A stretch of 64,000 nt of DNA. Source: Planktothrix sp. PCC 11201. Lineage in GTDB: Bacteria; Cyanobacteriota; Cyanobacteriia; Cyanobacteriales; Microcoleaceae. Shown in pieces: positions 8,070-16,344 of the stretch (its first letter is position 1; each line of letters opens with the position of its first letter). The stretch lies in NCBI RefSeq assembly GCF_900009135.1, contig NZ_LT797701.1, forward strand, positions 490,384-554,383, read 5' to 3'. The notes under the pieces are model-generated. The model was not told the DNA's origin and did not search any database. It saw only the letters and a program-made list of their open reading frames with translations. A program made the translations under genes and the position numbers.

Positions 8070-8843
8070 ATGAAAACCACATTCCTCACAACCTTAATCT
8101 CAACCCTAGCTTTAACCGGGATTTGCGCGACCTCGGCCCAAGCGTTTACCTTCACAACCAACTACACCACATCGGATACAACTCAGTGGAAAAGCGACAT
8201 CTGGTTAAATTCAGTTAAAATTGAGAATAAAACCTACAGCAATTTCTCCCTGGTCAAAGGTGTTAATATTGTCCAAAACGATACCTGGACAGGTGGCAAT
8301 ACAGGCGCAGCCAGTAGCGATAGAGGAGATAATGCTTCAGGGGTTAAGGCAGAAAATCCAACGGCAAGTAATTTAGCAGCCTCTCTGGGCAATTTAAACC
8401 TCAGTAATATTATTGATACCGAAGACAGTGGCAAGTTTACCCTAGACTTGTTCTTTGGTAAACCTGTGGATAATTTCCTGTTTTTTGAACGGGGCAAGAA
8501 CAGTCAACTCAGAGTTCAGGCCTTTGATAAAAGTGGTAAGTTGATTGGTGGAGACTCCATTAAACTATATTCATCAGAATGGCAGGGAGCGGGTTATCGC
8601 CTTGATACCACAGAAATCGATGGATCTCAAATAGTAGGTTCTTTAGGAGTCAGTTTGTTTGATTTAGGAGTGACCGATGCCAAATCTTTTGGTGGTCTAC
8701 GGTTAATCAGCAAATCTAGTTATGTGGGCCCTGATTTTAAAGTGGTGGGTCTAAATGTGGCCGTTCCTGAACCCACGACGGTTTTGGGATTAGGTTTAGT
8801 CGGTGCTGCTTTAGCTATGTCTCGTCGCAAAAAAGCTCAATAA
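8070..8843 (+). CDS. PEP-CTERM sorting domain protein, tandem copy 2
   Basis: The second 257-residue copy has the same signal peptide, body and VPEPTT sorting signal as copy 1. Distinguishing changes are MKTTFL at the start, SGKLIGG in place of SGALIGG near 156, and GYRLDTTEIDGSQ in place of GYSLDTTEIDEAQ near 176-188. The leader and CAGGAG ribosome site match copy 3 exactly rather than copy 1. Each copy has its own promoter-like block and terminator, so the genes are probably separate transcription units giving higher dose or phase-variable alleles (inference). Confidence 0.9.
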   Translation: MKTTFLTTLISTLALTGICATSAQAFTFTTNYTTSDTTQWKSDIWLNSVKIENKTYSNFSLVKGVNIVQNDTWTGGNTGAASSDRGDNASGVKAENPTASNLAASLGNLNLSNIIDTEDSGKFTLDLFFGKPVDNFLFFERGKNSQLRVQAFDKSGKLIGGDSIKLYSSEWQGAGYRLDTTEIDGSQIVGSLGVSLFDLGVTDAKSFGGLRLISKSSYVGPDFKVVGLNVAVPEPTTVLGLGLVGAALAMSRRKKAQ

Positions 8844-9331
8844 GGCATATCCATTGAAGAAAACCAACATTAGACATCTTTAATTAACTACCGCCCCAGG
8901 AAACAAAAGTAGGATGGGGCGGGTTAGATTTTATAAAATTTGCCGAGAAAACCCTATCTCCTTGTGGATGGGGCGGTCGGTAGATTATGGGAAGGAATAT
9001 CAGAACAGGACTATTTAGCTATTCACTCCAACTCCCCTAAATCAACCCGAATTCCATATAATATACATATAAGAGACCAACCCTATTTTTTTATAGGGAT
9101 TTCATCAATTCTTTAAATAAAAGCTGATCTGTATAAAAGTTCTGTAAAACTTTTAGAAATTTTGATCAATACCGATGACGTATCCTACCCATATTGTTAT
9201 TGTGTTATCAACGACTTGTATGTAATAACTCTGGTTGCTAAGATGTCCCTTGCTAAAGAGACACTCAGGAAAACAGAGTCACGAGTTCGGGGTCAAAGTG
9301 ACCAGTAGGATATTCACACACAGGAGTTCCA
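8844..9331 (+). repeat. 488-bp spacer, second copy
   Basis: Same content as 7582-8069, including the hairpin at 8891-8922. Complete identity of two non-coding spacers beside coding copies that differ points to a very recent duplication or ongoing gene conversion. Confidence 0.85.
8891..8932 (+). terminator. Terminator after PEP-CTERM copy 2
   Basis: CCGCCCCA at 8891-8898 pairs with TGGGGCGG at 8915-8922, followed by a T-rich stretch, as after copy 1. Confidence 0.7.
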
Positions 9332-10105
9332 ATGAAAACCACATTCCTCACAACCTTAATCTCAACCCTAGCTTTAACCGGGATTTGCGCGACCTCGGCC
9401 CAAGCGTTTACCTTCACAACCAACTACACCACATCGGATACAAGTCAGTGGAAAAGTGACATCTGGTTAAATTCAGTTAAAATTGAGAATAAAACCTACA
9501 GCAATTTCTCCCTGGTCAAAGATGTTAACATCATCCAAAACGATCTCTGGACAGGTGACAATACAGGCGCAGCCAGTAGCGATAGAGGGGATAATGCTTC
9601 TGGGGTTAAGGCAGAAAATCCAACGGCAAGTAATTTAGCAGCCTCTCTGGGCAATTTAAACCTCAGCAATATTATTGATACCGAAGACAGTGGCGAGTTT
9701 ACCCTAGACTTGTTCTTTGGTAAACCTGTGGATAATTTCCTGTTTTTTGAACGGGGCAAGAACAGTCAACTCAGAGTTCAGGCCTTTGATAAAAGTGGTG
9801 CTTTGATTGGTGGAGACTCCATTAAACTATATTCATCAGAATGGCAGGGAGCGGGTTATAGCCTCGATACCACAGAAATCGATGAAGCTCAAATAGTAGG
9901 TTCTTTAGGAGTCAGTTTGTTTGATTTAGGAGTGACCGATGCCAAATCTTTTGGTGGTCTACGGTTAATCAGCAAATCTAGTTATGTTGGCCCTGATTTT
10001 AAAGTGGTGGGTCTAAATACGGCCGTTCCTGAACCCACGACTGTTTTGGGATTAGGTTTAGTGGGTGCTGCTTTAGCTATGTCTCGTCGCAAAAAAGCTC
10101 AATAA
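9332..10105 (+). CDS. PEP-CTERM sorting domain protein, tandem copy 3
   Basis: The third 257-residue copy and the most different one. It has TSDTSQW near residue 38, KDVNIIQNDLWTGDNT near 64-79, SGEFTL near 121 and LNTAVPEP near 231. Around residues 155-190 it returns to the copy 1 version (SGALIGG, GYSLDTTEIDEAQ), so the three genes form a mosaic. Signal peptide and sorting signal are intact. The downstream spacer differs from the other two, marking the end of the duplicated unit. Confidence 0.9.
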   Translation: MKTTFLTTLISTLALTGICATSAQAFTFTTNYTTSDTSQWKSDIWLNSVKIENKTYSNFSLVKDVNIIQNDLWTGDNTGAASSDRGDNASGVKAENPTASNLAASLGNLNLSNIIDTEDSGEFTLDLFFGKPVDNFLFFERGKNSQLRVQAFDKSGALIGGDSIKLYSSEWQGAGYSLDTTEIDEAQIVGSLGVSLFDLGVTDAKSFGGLRLISKSSYVGPDFKVVGLNTAVPEPTTVLGLGLVGAALAMSRRKKAQ

Positions 10106-10152
10106 GACCTATCTTTTGAATTAGTTAATATTAGACATCTCTAAATCAACCG

Positions 10153-10194
10153 CCGCCCCAGGAAATGAAAACATGATGGGGCGGTTTAATTTTA
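10153..10194 (+). terminator. Terminator after PEP-CTERM copy 3
   Basis: CCGCCCCA at 10153-10160 pairs with TGGGGCGG at 10177-10184, followed by TTTAATTTTA. The loop differs from those of copies 1 and 2. The rest of the spacer to 10376 shows nothing recognisable. Confidence 0.7.
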
Positions 10195-10376
10195 TGGGTA
10201 TAGCGGTCGCACGACTCATGGTATTTGACTCATACTCATCCAGAAAACCCGACGGTGAAGTCTTTGCGACGGTGAGTTAAAATGAAGGCTGATAAATTAG
10301 TATCAAAAGTTACAGTTAACCGTTCTCTAAAAATCTTATATCTCAATTACCTTAAAAAAAATAGGGGCAAAAGGCT

Positions 10377-11810
10377 GTGCGATTTCAATCTTACGATCCA
10401 GGTGAATTCTACGATGAACTGTTTGTGGCGAAAGGACAACCTCGTCCCTACGCAGCCCAATTAATTGATCGAATTAATTCTTTATCCCCAGGAGATTTAG
10501 AAATTCGACAGGAAGCGGCTAAAACAGCAATGATGAAATTGGGAGCAACTTTTAACGTTTATAATGATAGTCAAGGCACGGAAAGAATATTACCTTTTGA
10601 CTTAATTCCTAGAATTGTTTCTGCTTCAGAATGGGCTCATTTAGAACGAGGATTAAAGCAACGTATTCATGTATTAAATCTATTTATTGATGATATTTAT
10701 GGGGAGCAAAAAATTGTTAAAGATGGAATTATTCCCGAAGAATTAATTTTATCTTCTAAAGGATTTCTTAAACCTTGTATGGGGTTAAAGCCACCTCAAG
10801 GAATTTGGTGTCATATTACAGGGACAGATTTAGTTAGAGATCAAGGGGGAAAATGGTACGTTCTCGAAGATAATTTGCGCTGTCCATCGGGGGTTTCCTA
10901 TGTTTTGGAAAATCGCCGGGTGATGAAAAGCACATTTCCCCAACTTTTTGCAAAATTAGGGATTCAACCCGTTGATGAATACCCCAGTCATTTATTAGAT
11001 ACCTTGCTTAATTTAGTCGGGGATCATATTAGTAATCCGACGGTAGTGGTTTTAACTCCGGGGATGTACAATTCTGCTTACTTTGAACATTCCTTTTTAG
11101 CCCAACAAATGGGGGTAGAATTGGTCGAAGGACGGGATTTAGTGGTGAGTGATGGCTATGTGCAAATGCGCACCACTAAGGGATTAAAACGGGTGGATGT
11201 GATTTATCGCAGAATTGATGATACTTTTATTGATCCATTAGTTTTCAATCCCGAATCAATGTTAGGAGTTCCTGGGTTAACGGAAGTCTATCGCAATGGT
11301 CGAGTTGCTCTGGCGAATGCCTTGGGAACTGGAATTGCAGATGATAAAGTGATTTATGCTTATGTTCCCCAAATGACTCAATATTATTTAGGAGAAGAAC
11401 AAATTTTATCCAATGTTCCCACCTATTTATGTTGGGAACCTAAACAACTGGAATATGTGCTAAATAATCTCGATAAATTAGTCGTTAAAGCCGCCAATGA
11501 AGCGGGGGGATATGGGATGTTAGTCGGAACCCAATCTACCGAAATAGAACGTCAAGAATTTGCTGAAAAAATTAAGGCGAATCCCCGAAATTATATTGCA
11601 CAACCGACATTATCTTTATCCCGAGTTCCCACCTTACTCGGAGATACTTTTGAGGGGTGTCACGTTGATTTAAGACCCTATATTTTATATGGTGAAGATA
11701 TCTATGTTCATCCGGGGGGATTAACCCGAGTGGCGATGAAAAAAGGGTCATTAGTGGTTAATTCTTCACAAGGAGGCGGGAGTAAGGATACTTGGGTTTT
11801 ATGTGAATAA
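10377..11810 (+). CDS. Circularly permuted ATP-grasp protein (DUF404/DUF407)
   Basis: A 477-residue member of the circularly permuted ATP-grasp type 2 family, typified by YDELFVAKGQPRPY near the N-terminus and WYVLEDNLRCPSGVSYVLENR in the middle. The family is predicted to make peptide-like bonds in a short, widely conserved gene cluster that also encodes an alpha-E protein and often a transglutaminase-like protease. The GTG start gives the usual family length. The alpha-E gene follows about 260 bases downstream with a repeat-rich spacer between, so the pair may not be a tight operon. Biological substrate is unknown. Confidence 0.92.
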   Translation: MRFQSYDPGEFYDELFVAKGQPRPYAAQLIDRINSLSPGDLEIRQEAAKTAMMKLGATFNVYNDSQGTERILPFDLIPRIVSASEWAHLERGLKQRIHVLNLFIDDIYGEQKIVKDGIIPEELILSSKGFLKPCMGLKPPQGIWCHITGTDLVRDQGGKWYVLEDNLRCPSGVSYVLENRRVMKSTFPQLFAKLGIQPVDEYPSHLLDTLLNLVGDHISNPTVVVLTPGMYNSAYFEHSFLAQQMGVELVEGRDLVVSDGYVQMRTTKGLKRVDVIYRRIDDTFIDPLVFNPESMLGVPGLTEVYRNGRVALANALGTGIADDKVIYAYVPQMTQYYLGEEQILSNVPTYLCWEPKQLEYVLNNLDKLVVKAANEAGGYGMLVGTQSTEIERQEFAEKIKANPRNYIAQPTLSLSRVPTLLGDTFEGCHVDLRPYILYGEDIYVHPGGLTRVAMKKGSLVVNSSQGGGSKDTWVLCE

Positions 11811-11816
11811 ATCTGG

Positions 11817-11992
11817 ATCACGGATTTAAGAGGATTTCACGGATTTTAATCTGTGTTATAGCAGGGAACAGGGAACACCGCAGGAAAAGATGGGTGTACG
11901 GCGCACGGTTTTAGCATCAGTCTATGTCCTAACACCCCAGGCGCGACTGATATAATCTGTGTTAATCTGCGTAATCCTCTTAAATCTGTGAT
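11817..11992. repeat. Imperfect inverted-repeat element
   Basis: ATCACGGATTTAAGAGGATT at 11817-11836 is matched in reverse complement, with one mismatch, by 11973-11992; weaker pairing extends the arms to about 32 bases. The interior holds a GGGAACA minisatellite piece, and GATTTCACG repeats follow the right arm. It fills most of the spacer between the ATP-grasp and alpha-E genes and has no reading frame. Confidence 0.6.
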
Positions 11993-12068
11993 CGGATTTC
12001 ACGGATTTCACGGATTTTTTTGGGGCGGGTTCATCATATTCAACGGTAAACCGTTAACAATTTTTAAT

Positions 12069-13076
12069 ATGTTAAGTCGTGTTGCAGATTCTATTTATTG
12101 GTTAAATCGTTATGTAGAACGGGCGGAAAATATTGCGCGTTTTATTGACGTTAATCAAAATTTATTATTAGATTCTCCCTCCGGTGTTCAACAACAGTGG
12201 AAACCAATTGTTGTTACGACAGGAGACTTAGAAATCTTTAAAGAACGCTATGGAGAAGCGACGGCAGAAAATGTGATTCGATTTTTGACCTTTGATAGTA
12301 ATTATCCCAGTTCTATTTTATCTTGTCTGCGAGCCGCCCGGGAAAATGCTCGTTCAGTTCGAGAAATTATTTCCTCGGAAATGTGGGAACAGGTGAATGA
12401 ATTTTATATGATGGTGAGAGATGCGGCTTTAGGAGATAGTTCCTATCAACTCGCGGATTTCTTCTATCAAGTGAAAATGCGCGGACACCTGTTTGCGGGG
12501 GTGATGGATGCTACGATGTCCCATAATGAAGGGTGGCATTTTGGCAATATGGGGAGATTATTAGAACGGGCGGATAAAACCTCTCGAATTTTAGACGTCA
12601 AGTATTATATTCTGTTACCTTCAGTACAGGATGTGGGAACAACAATTGATGAAATTCAGTGGATTGCCTTGTTAAAATCTGCCAGTGCTTATGAAATGTA
12701 TCGGAAACGCAAACAACACCGAATTACCCCCTCTCGGGTGGTGGAATTTTTAATCTTAGATCGGGAGTTTCCCCGTTCAATTGAATATTGTTTATTACAG
12801 GCGGAGCGATCGCTTCAATGTATTACCGGAACCAGCCCCGGAACCTGGCAAAACCCTGCCGAACGGGAGTTAGGACGGCTACGTTCTGAACTCGATTATC
12901 TGACTATTGAAGAAATTATGCAAAGGGGAATTCATGAATTTTTAGATGATTTACAAAATCGGATGAATCATGTTGGTGAGCAAATTTATGAAGATTTTTT
13001 TGCCCTGAAACCGGTGGTTAGTCCCTTTGTCCAGACTCAGACTCAAGGGAGTTCGGTGATCCATCCCCTTCGGTGA
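12069..13076 (+). CDS. Alpha-E domain protein (DUF403)
   Basis: An alpha-helical protein of 335 residues starting MLSRVADSIYWLNRYVERAENIARF, the standard alpha-E N-terminus. This family is the constant partner of the permuted ATP-grasp protein immediately upstream, and the two are thought to act together in synthesis or processing of a peptide-like product. An upstream in-frame start at 11988 would add repeat-encoded GFHGFHGF residues and is rejected. The transglutaminase-like gene often found third in this cluster is missing; psbK follows. Confidence 0.9.
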   Translation: MLSRVADSIYWLNRYVERAENIARFIDVNQNLLLDSPSGVQQQWKPIVVTTGDLEIFKERYGEATAENVIRFLTFDSNYPSSILSCLRAARENARSVREIISSEMWEQVNEFYMMVRDAALGDSSYQLADFFYQVKMRGHLFAGVMDATMSHNEGWHFGNMGRLLERADKTSRILDVKYYILLPSVQDVGTTIDEIQWIALLKSASAYEMYRKRKQHRITPSRVVEFLILDREFPRSIEYCLLQAERSLQCITGTSPGTWQNPAERELGRLRSELDYLTIEEIMQRGIHEFLDDLQNRMNHVGEQIYEDFFALKPVVSPFVQTQTQGSSVIHPLR

Positions 13077-13284
13077 TTTGGCTCGGGTGCAACCCTCAAG
13101 ACTTTCAAACCCTCGGTTTCAATAGCCACCGCCATTCCGGGCCGATCCGATCTGAAATTGACCGTGGCGATCGCCAAAATTAGGCCTGAGCGACAACTTT
13201 TAAAATTCGTGAGTTGCCATGACCGGGCGTGGTAAAATGTGTAAAAATTCGCCCACATAATTTTTCCCCGAGGTATATTAATTC

Positions 13285-13422
13285 ATGGAAGCAATACTGC
13301 TGTTAGCAAAGTTACCCGAAGCTTACTCTATTTTTAGCCCGGTTGTTGACATTCTGCCCGTGATCCCCGTATTTTTCCTGCTGTTGGCTTTCGTTTGGCA
13401 AGCCTCCGTGGGATTCAAATAA
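13285..13422 (+). CDS. psbK: Photosystem II reaction center protein K
   Basis: A 45-residue reading frame encodes a short N-terminal propeptide ([14 protein letters not shown]) and then one membrane helix, [18 protein letters not shown]. This matches PsbK, a small subunit of the photosystem II core near CP43. KLPEAY marks the processing region, and the mature protein keeps the WQA motif of the family. The gene is too short for ordinary ORF filters. An AGG-containing ribosome site lies upstream, and a large inverted repeat follows as a terminator. Confidence 0.95.
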   Translation: MEAILLLAKLPEAYSIFSPVVDILPVIPVFFLLLAFVWQASVGFK

Positions 13423-13436
13423 GAAAACAAGTTTAA

Positions 13437-13525
13437 GCTATCAGCGTCCAGTTAGAAACCTGTGGGGTTTTCTCAACCCGATCTAGGGTTTAACCTCCCC
13501 ATGTTTTTAACTTCACGCTGATAGC
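13437..13525. terminator. Long inverted repeat between psbK and GST genes
   Basis: GCTATCAGCGT at 13437-13447 is the exact reverse complement of 13515-13525. Inside are GGGGTTTTCTCAACCC and GGGTTTAACCTCCCC blocks that can form further stems. It lies between convergent genes and ends just before the GST stop codon, so it could end transcription both ways. Confidence 0.55.
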
Positions 13526-13540
13526 CTGTTCCCGTTAATA

Positions 13541-14098
13541 TTATTTTTTTCCCCCAATTGTTTTTTGGAAAGCGGGTCTTTCGTTTAAGCGTTGAATATA
13601 GTCTAAAACCGCCGGATAGGGGCTCAAATCCAACTGCAACATCAGGGGAATATAAGCCAAAATCGAACCTACAGCAATATCAGCCACGTTCAATTCATCA
13701 CCCATTAAAAAGGGTTGTTGACTCAAAATTTTATTTAAAGGATTGAGTAAACGAGGGGTTTCTTTTTCCCGATTCGCTTCTATAAAAATCCCCGTTCCCA
13801 AGGTAGCATTTCCAAATAATACCCATTGTGTAACTGTGGCTCTTTCTTCAACAGAATTGGGCAATTTACCATGTTTTTCGGCTAAATATAATAAAATTGC
13901 GCCCGACTCCCACAGTTGAAAATCATCTTCCACAATAGCCGGAACTTTACCAATCGGATTAATCGATAAAAATTCAGGTTGTAGGTGTTCTCCCGCCGCC
14001 ATATCTAATAAAATAAACTCGTAGGGAACCCCAATTTCTTCTAAATACCATTGAACAATTGAAGCCCGACTGCGAGCACCACCATACAGTTTTAACAT
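13541..14098 (-). CDS. Glutathione S-transferase family protein
   Basis: A 185-residue GST-fold protein. The N-terminal thioredoxin-like half has LYGGARSRASIVQWYLEEIGVPYE, the typical cis-Pro motif GKVPAIVED and the glutathione gamma-glutamyl contact WESGAILLYL. The C-terminal helical domain follows and is a little short. It probably conjugates or reduces small electrophiles, with substrate unknown. The gene stands alone, convergent with psbK. Confidence 0.9.
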   Translation of the reverse strand: MLKLYGGARSRASIVQWYLEEIGVPYEFILLDMAAGEHLQPEFLSINPIGKVPAIVEDDFQLWESGAILLYLAEKHGKLPNSVEERATVTQWVLFGNATLGTGIFIEANREKETPRLLNPLNKILSQQPFLMGDELNVADIAVGSILAYIPLMLQLDLSPYPAVLDYIQRLNERPAFQKTIGGKK

Positions 14099-14198
14099 GA
14101 ATCTTTATCCTTTTTTAAGATGAGAACTTTCTAAAAAAGTTTATCATAAAAGTAGAAAGATAAAACAGAATTAATATCCAGACCCAGTAAAAAGAAAC

Positions 14199-14996
14199 GT
14201 GTTCGATAATATCTGCAAATTTCTAGCGGAGAATTTTTCCGAGGATTTAGCCAGTTGGTTATTAGGTTTTCCGATTCAGTTAGCACAACTGAGCCCAACG
14301 GAGTTATCCTTAGAACCGATTCGCGCAGATTCCTTAATTTTACTCCAATCTGATGAGTTGGTATTGCATACGGAATTCCAAACTCAACCGGATGTAATGA
14401 TGCCCTTTCGGATGTTAGATTATCGAGTGAGGGTATATCGACGGTTTCCGCAAAAGTCAATGCGTCAGGTGGTGATTTATTTACAGCCAACAAAATCCCC
14501 TTTAGTTCAACAAAATACCTTTAGATTAGAAAAAACCTCCCATGAATTTGAGGTCATTCGTCTTTGGGAACAACCCACAGAGGAGTTTTTGAGAATCCCT
14601 GGGTTATTACCTTTTGCGGTATTAAGCCAGACTAATGATCCCGCCCTGGTCTTAACTCAAATCTCCCAAATAACTCAACAAATTGCAGATCGGCGAGTTC
14701 AAAGTAATTTAATGGCTGCATCTGCAATTCTCGCCGGATTAGTGTTAGAACCAGAAGTCATTCAACGGATTATCAGGAGTGATATTATGCAAGAATCTAC
14801 CATGTATCAAGAAATTTTACGACAAGGGAAAGAACAGGGTCGTGTTGAGGGTCGCGCGGACGCCTTAAAACAAGTGGCAATTCTATTACTCAAAATGGGC
14901 ATGGGTTTAGAACAAATTGCTGAAACAACACAATTAACTGTTCCTCAAATTCAAGAGTTACAACAAACCCAAGAACAGGACAATCAAAATAATTAA
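14199..14996 (+). CDS. Rpn/DUF4351-like putative PD-(D/E)XK nuclease
   Basis: A 265-residue member of the Rpn (recombination-promoting nuclease, transposase-related PD-(D/E)XK) group common in cyanobacteria. The core lies at about 44-64: ADSLILL, then LVLHTEFQTQPD, giving the D...E-x-Q catalytic pattern. A helical C-terminal tail with RQGKEQGRVEGRADALKQVAILLL is typical of the cyanobacterial branch. The start is GTG. It probably nicks DNA; its cellular role is unsettled, either mobile-element-like or defence. Confidence 0.82.
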   Translation: MFDNICKFLAENFSEDLASWLLGFPIQLAQLSPTELSLEPIRADSLILLQSDELVLHTEFQTQPDVMMPFRMLDYRVRVYRRFPQKSMRQVVIYLQPTKSPLVQQNTFRLEKTSHEFEVIRLWEQPTEEFLRIPGLLPFAVLSQTNDPALVLTQISQITQQIADRRVQSNLMAASAILAGLVLEPEVIQRIIRSDIMQESTMYQEILRQGKEQGRVEGRADALKQVAILLLKMGMGLEQIAETTQLTVPQIQELQQTQEQDNQNN

Positions 14997-15037
14997 ACAA
15001 AAATGGGAGGCAATTTCTTGAAAATCAAGCTAACATT

Positions 15038-15066
15038 AAGGGATTTTGCCCCCATGAAAATCCCTT
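15038..15066. terminator. Bidirectional terminator hairpin
   Basis: AAGGGATTTT at 15038-15047 and AAAATCCCTT at 15057-15066 form a perfect 10-bp stem with a nine-base loop. It lies between the convergent Rpn-like gene and the hypothetical gene at 15075, and its ends are A/T rich on both strands. Confidence 0.7.
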
Positions 15067-15074
15067 AAATAGAA

Positions 15075-15539
15075 TTACAGAACTTGGTGGGTATAAGCGT
15101 GTTGTTTGACATTATCTTCCGTCCGAATCATGCGCTCGGAATTTAAAACCCGTTTTCGTTCTAAGGAGTAATTAAATTCTTTAAAACTGGTTCCTAAAGG
15201 AATATGAAGTTTAGCTTGGGGTCGATTCTTGTAAGTGCGAGTAGCGGCGATCGCGCGATCGCTAAAATTCTCACAAAAATGGGCATCTGTTGTTAATTCT
15301 GCGGGAATTTTAGCCTCTGCGTTCATCAAAATAGAACCTAATGTCACCGCTAAAGCCACTTCATAGGAAGTCGGAACTCCTTTAAGAATTGCTTCTAAAG
15401 CCGCTGAGGGAATGGGTTCAACCACTTTTACTTGATGAACTTCCCCATCTTCTTTCACAAAACAGGTCGCTAAACCAATGACGACATAATCATCAGTCGA
15501 GAGATCAGGGGCGTTAGGATAAGCTGTTGCAGTTGTCAT
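15075..15539 (-). CDS. Conserved cyanobacterial hypothetical protein
   Basis: A 154-residue soluble protein that I do not recognise by function. It begins MTTATAYPNAPDLSTDDY and has a central VGLATCFVKEDGEVHQVKVVEPIPSAALEA-like stretch. No signal peptide, membrane segment or nucleotide motif is visible. The start at 15539 is chosen because upstream in-frame codons (to 15614) read like spacer. It stands alone behind its own terminator. Confidence 0.7.
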   Translation of the reverse strand: MTTATAYPNAPDLSTDDYVVIGLATCFVKEDGEVHQVKVVEPIPSAALEAILKGVPTSYEVALAVTLGSILMNAEAKIPAELTTDAHFCENFSDRAIAATRTYKNRPQAKLHIPLGTSFKEFNYSLERKRVLNSERMIRTEDNVKQHAYTHQVL

Positions 15540-15722
15540 AAAAATTAAAAGGTTCAGAATTCCAAGAATCATTCGCTGGTTGCATTGTACCAAGTTCCGA
15601 TCTTCCCCACCCAAACCGAATTAAACCCTGAAAGGGTCTAAACCCTTACCTGACTTTAACAATAGGGATATTGTGAAACTCGTTAAGCTTCACATTTTGC
15701 TAAAATATTTAACCAAACTTTA

Positions 15723-16178
15723 TCAAAATACCCCTGGGGTTTTCGGTTGGGCTTGAGCAATAGCCACTGTTGACCCTCGATAAATTTGCTTAGAAACCAG
15801 TAAGGTTTTGACTCCAGCAGCTTGTAAGGCGGCGGCTTCAGCTACACTCGGTGTTCCGACTGCTGTTCCCACCCGAGCAGAAGGGTTAGGAACCTGCACA
15901 GACCGCAATAACTCCGACGAGAAGGTGCGTAAGGGCCAATTTTTGGCTTCGCACAATTCTACTAACCCGGGTTCATTCCCTTTGCTATCTAAAGTGGCAA
16001 TGCCGGCGATCGCATTTTCCTCTAAATTATACTGTTGTAAAACCTGCTGAATGGCGGTTTCAATTAGACTTCTAGGGGTTAACCGTCCACAACCGACACC
16101 GACCCACAATAGCTTGGGAAACCACGGAGTTTTAGGAGTATCAAATCTTACCATCTTCTGCCATGGGGAAAAACTCAT
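15723..16178 (-). CDS. CbiG C-terminal / CobE-like cobalamin protein
   Basis: A 151-residue stand-alone version of the CbiG C-terminal (CobE) domain used in cobalamin ring synthesis. Motifs are GVGCGRLTPRSLIETAI, GIATLDSKGNEPGL, SVAEAAAL and LLVSKQIYRGSTVAIA. In anaerobic-type pathways CbiG opens the delta-lactone, while CobE is found in aerobic-type pathways; the separate domain could serve either. No other cob/cbi gene lies nearby. Confidence 0.85.
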   Translation of the reverse strand: MSFSPWQKMVRFDTPKTPWFPKLLWVGVGCGRLTPRSLIETAIQQVLQQYNLEENAIAGIATLDSKGNEPGLVELCEAKNWPLRTFSSELLRSVQVPNPSARVGTAVGTPSVAEAAALQAAGVKTLLVSKQIYRGSTVAIAQAQPKTPGVF

Positions 16179-16344
16179 TAGGTAACAGTAATCGATTAAG
16201 ATAGAGAAATTGTTTCTTTGATGATCATTAATGGAAAAAACTCCTATTTATACAATTATCGGGTATGGGGGCATCCTTAAACAGACCCAAAATTTTGAGC
16301 CAGTTGTCAATTTTTATTTTAGGTAAAAAGGCGGAGCATCTATA

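Noticed and set aside
10282..10464. 60-codon ORF before the ATP-grasp gene
   Set aside because: It overlaps the start of the ATP-grasp gene in another frame and shows no ribosome site or protein-like pattern.
13605..13625. GGGGCTCAAATCC-like stretch resembling a tRNA T-loop
   Set aside because: It lies inside the GST coding region and no acceptor stem or anticodon arm can be built around it.
14131..14493. 120-codon minus-strand ORF over the Rpn-like gene
   Set aside because: Shadow of the real plus-strand gene, whose D...ExQ nuclease motif identifies the coding frame.
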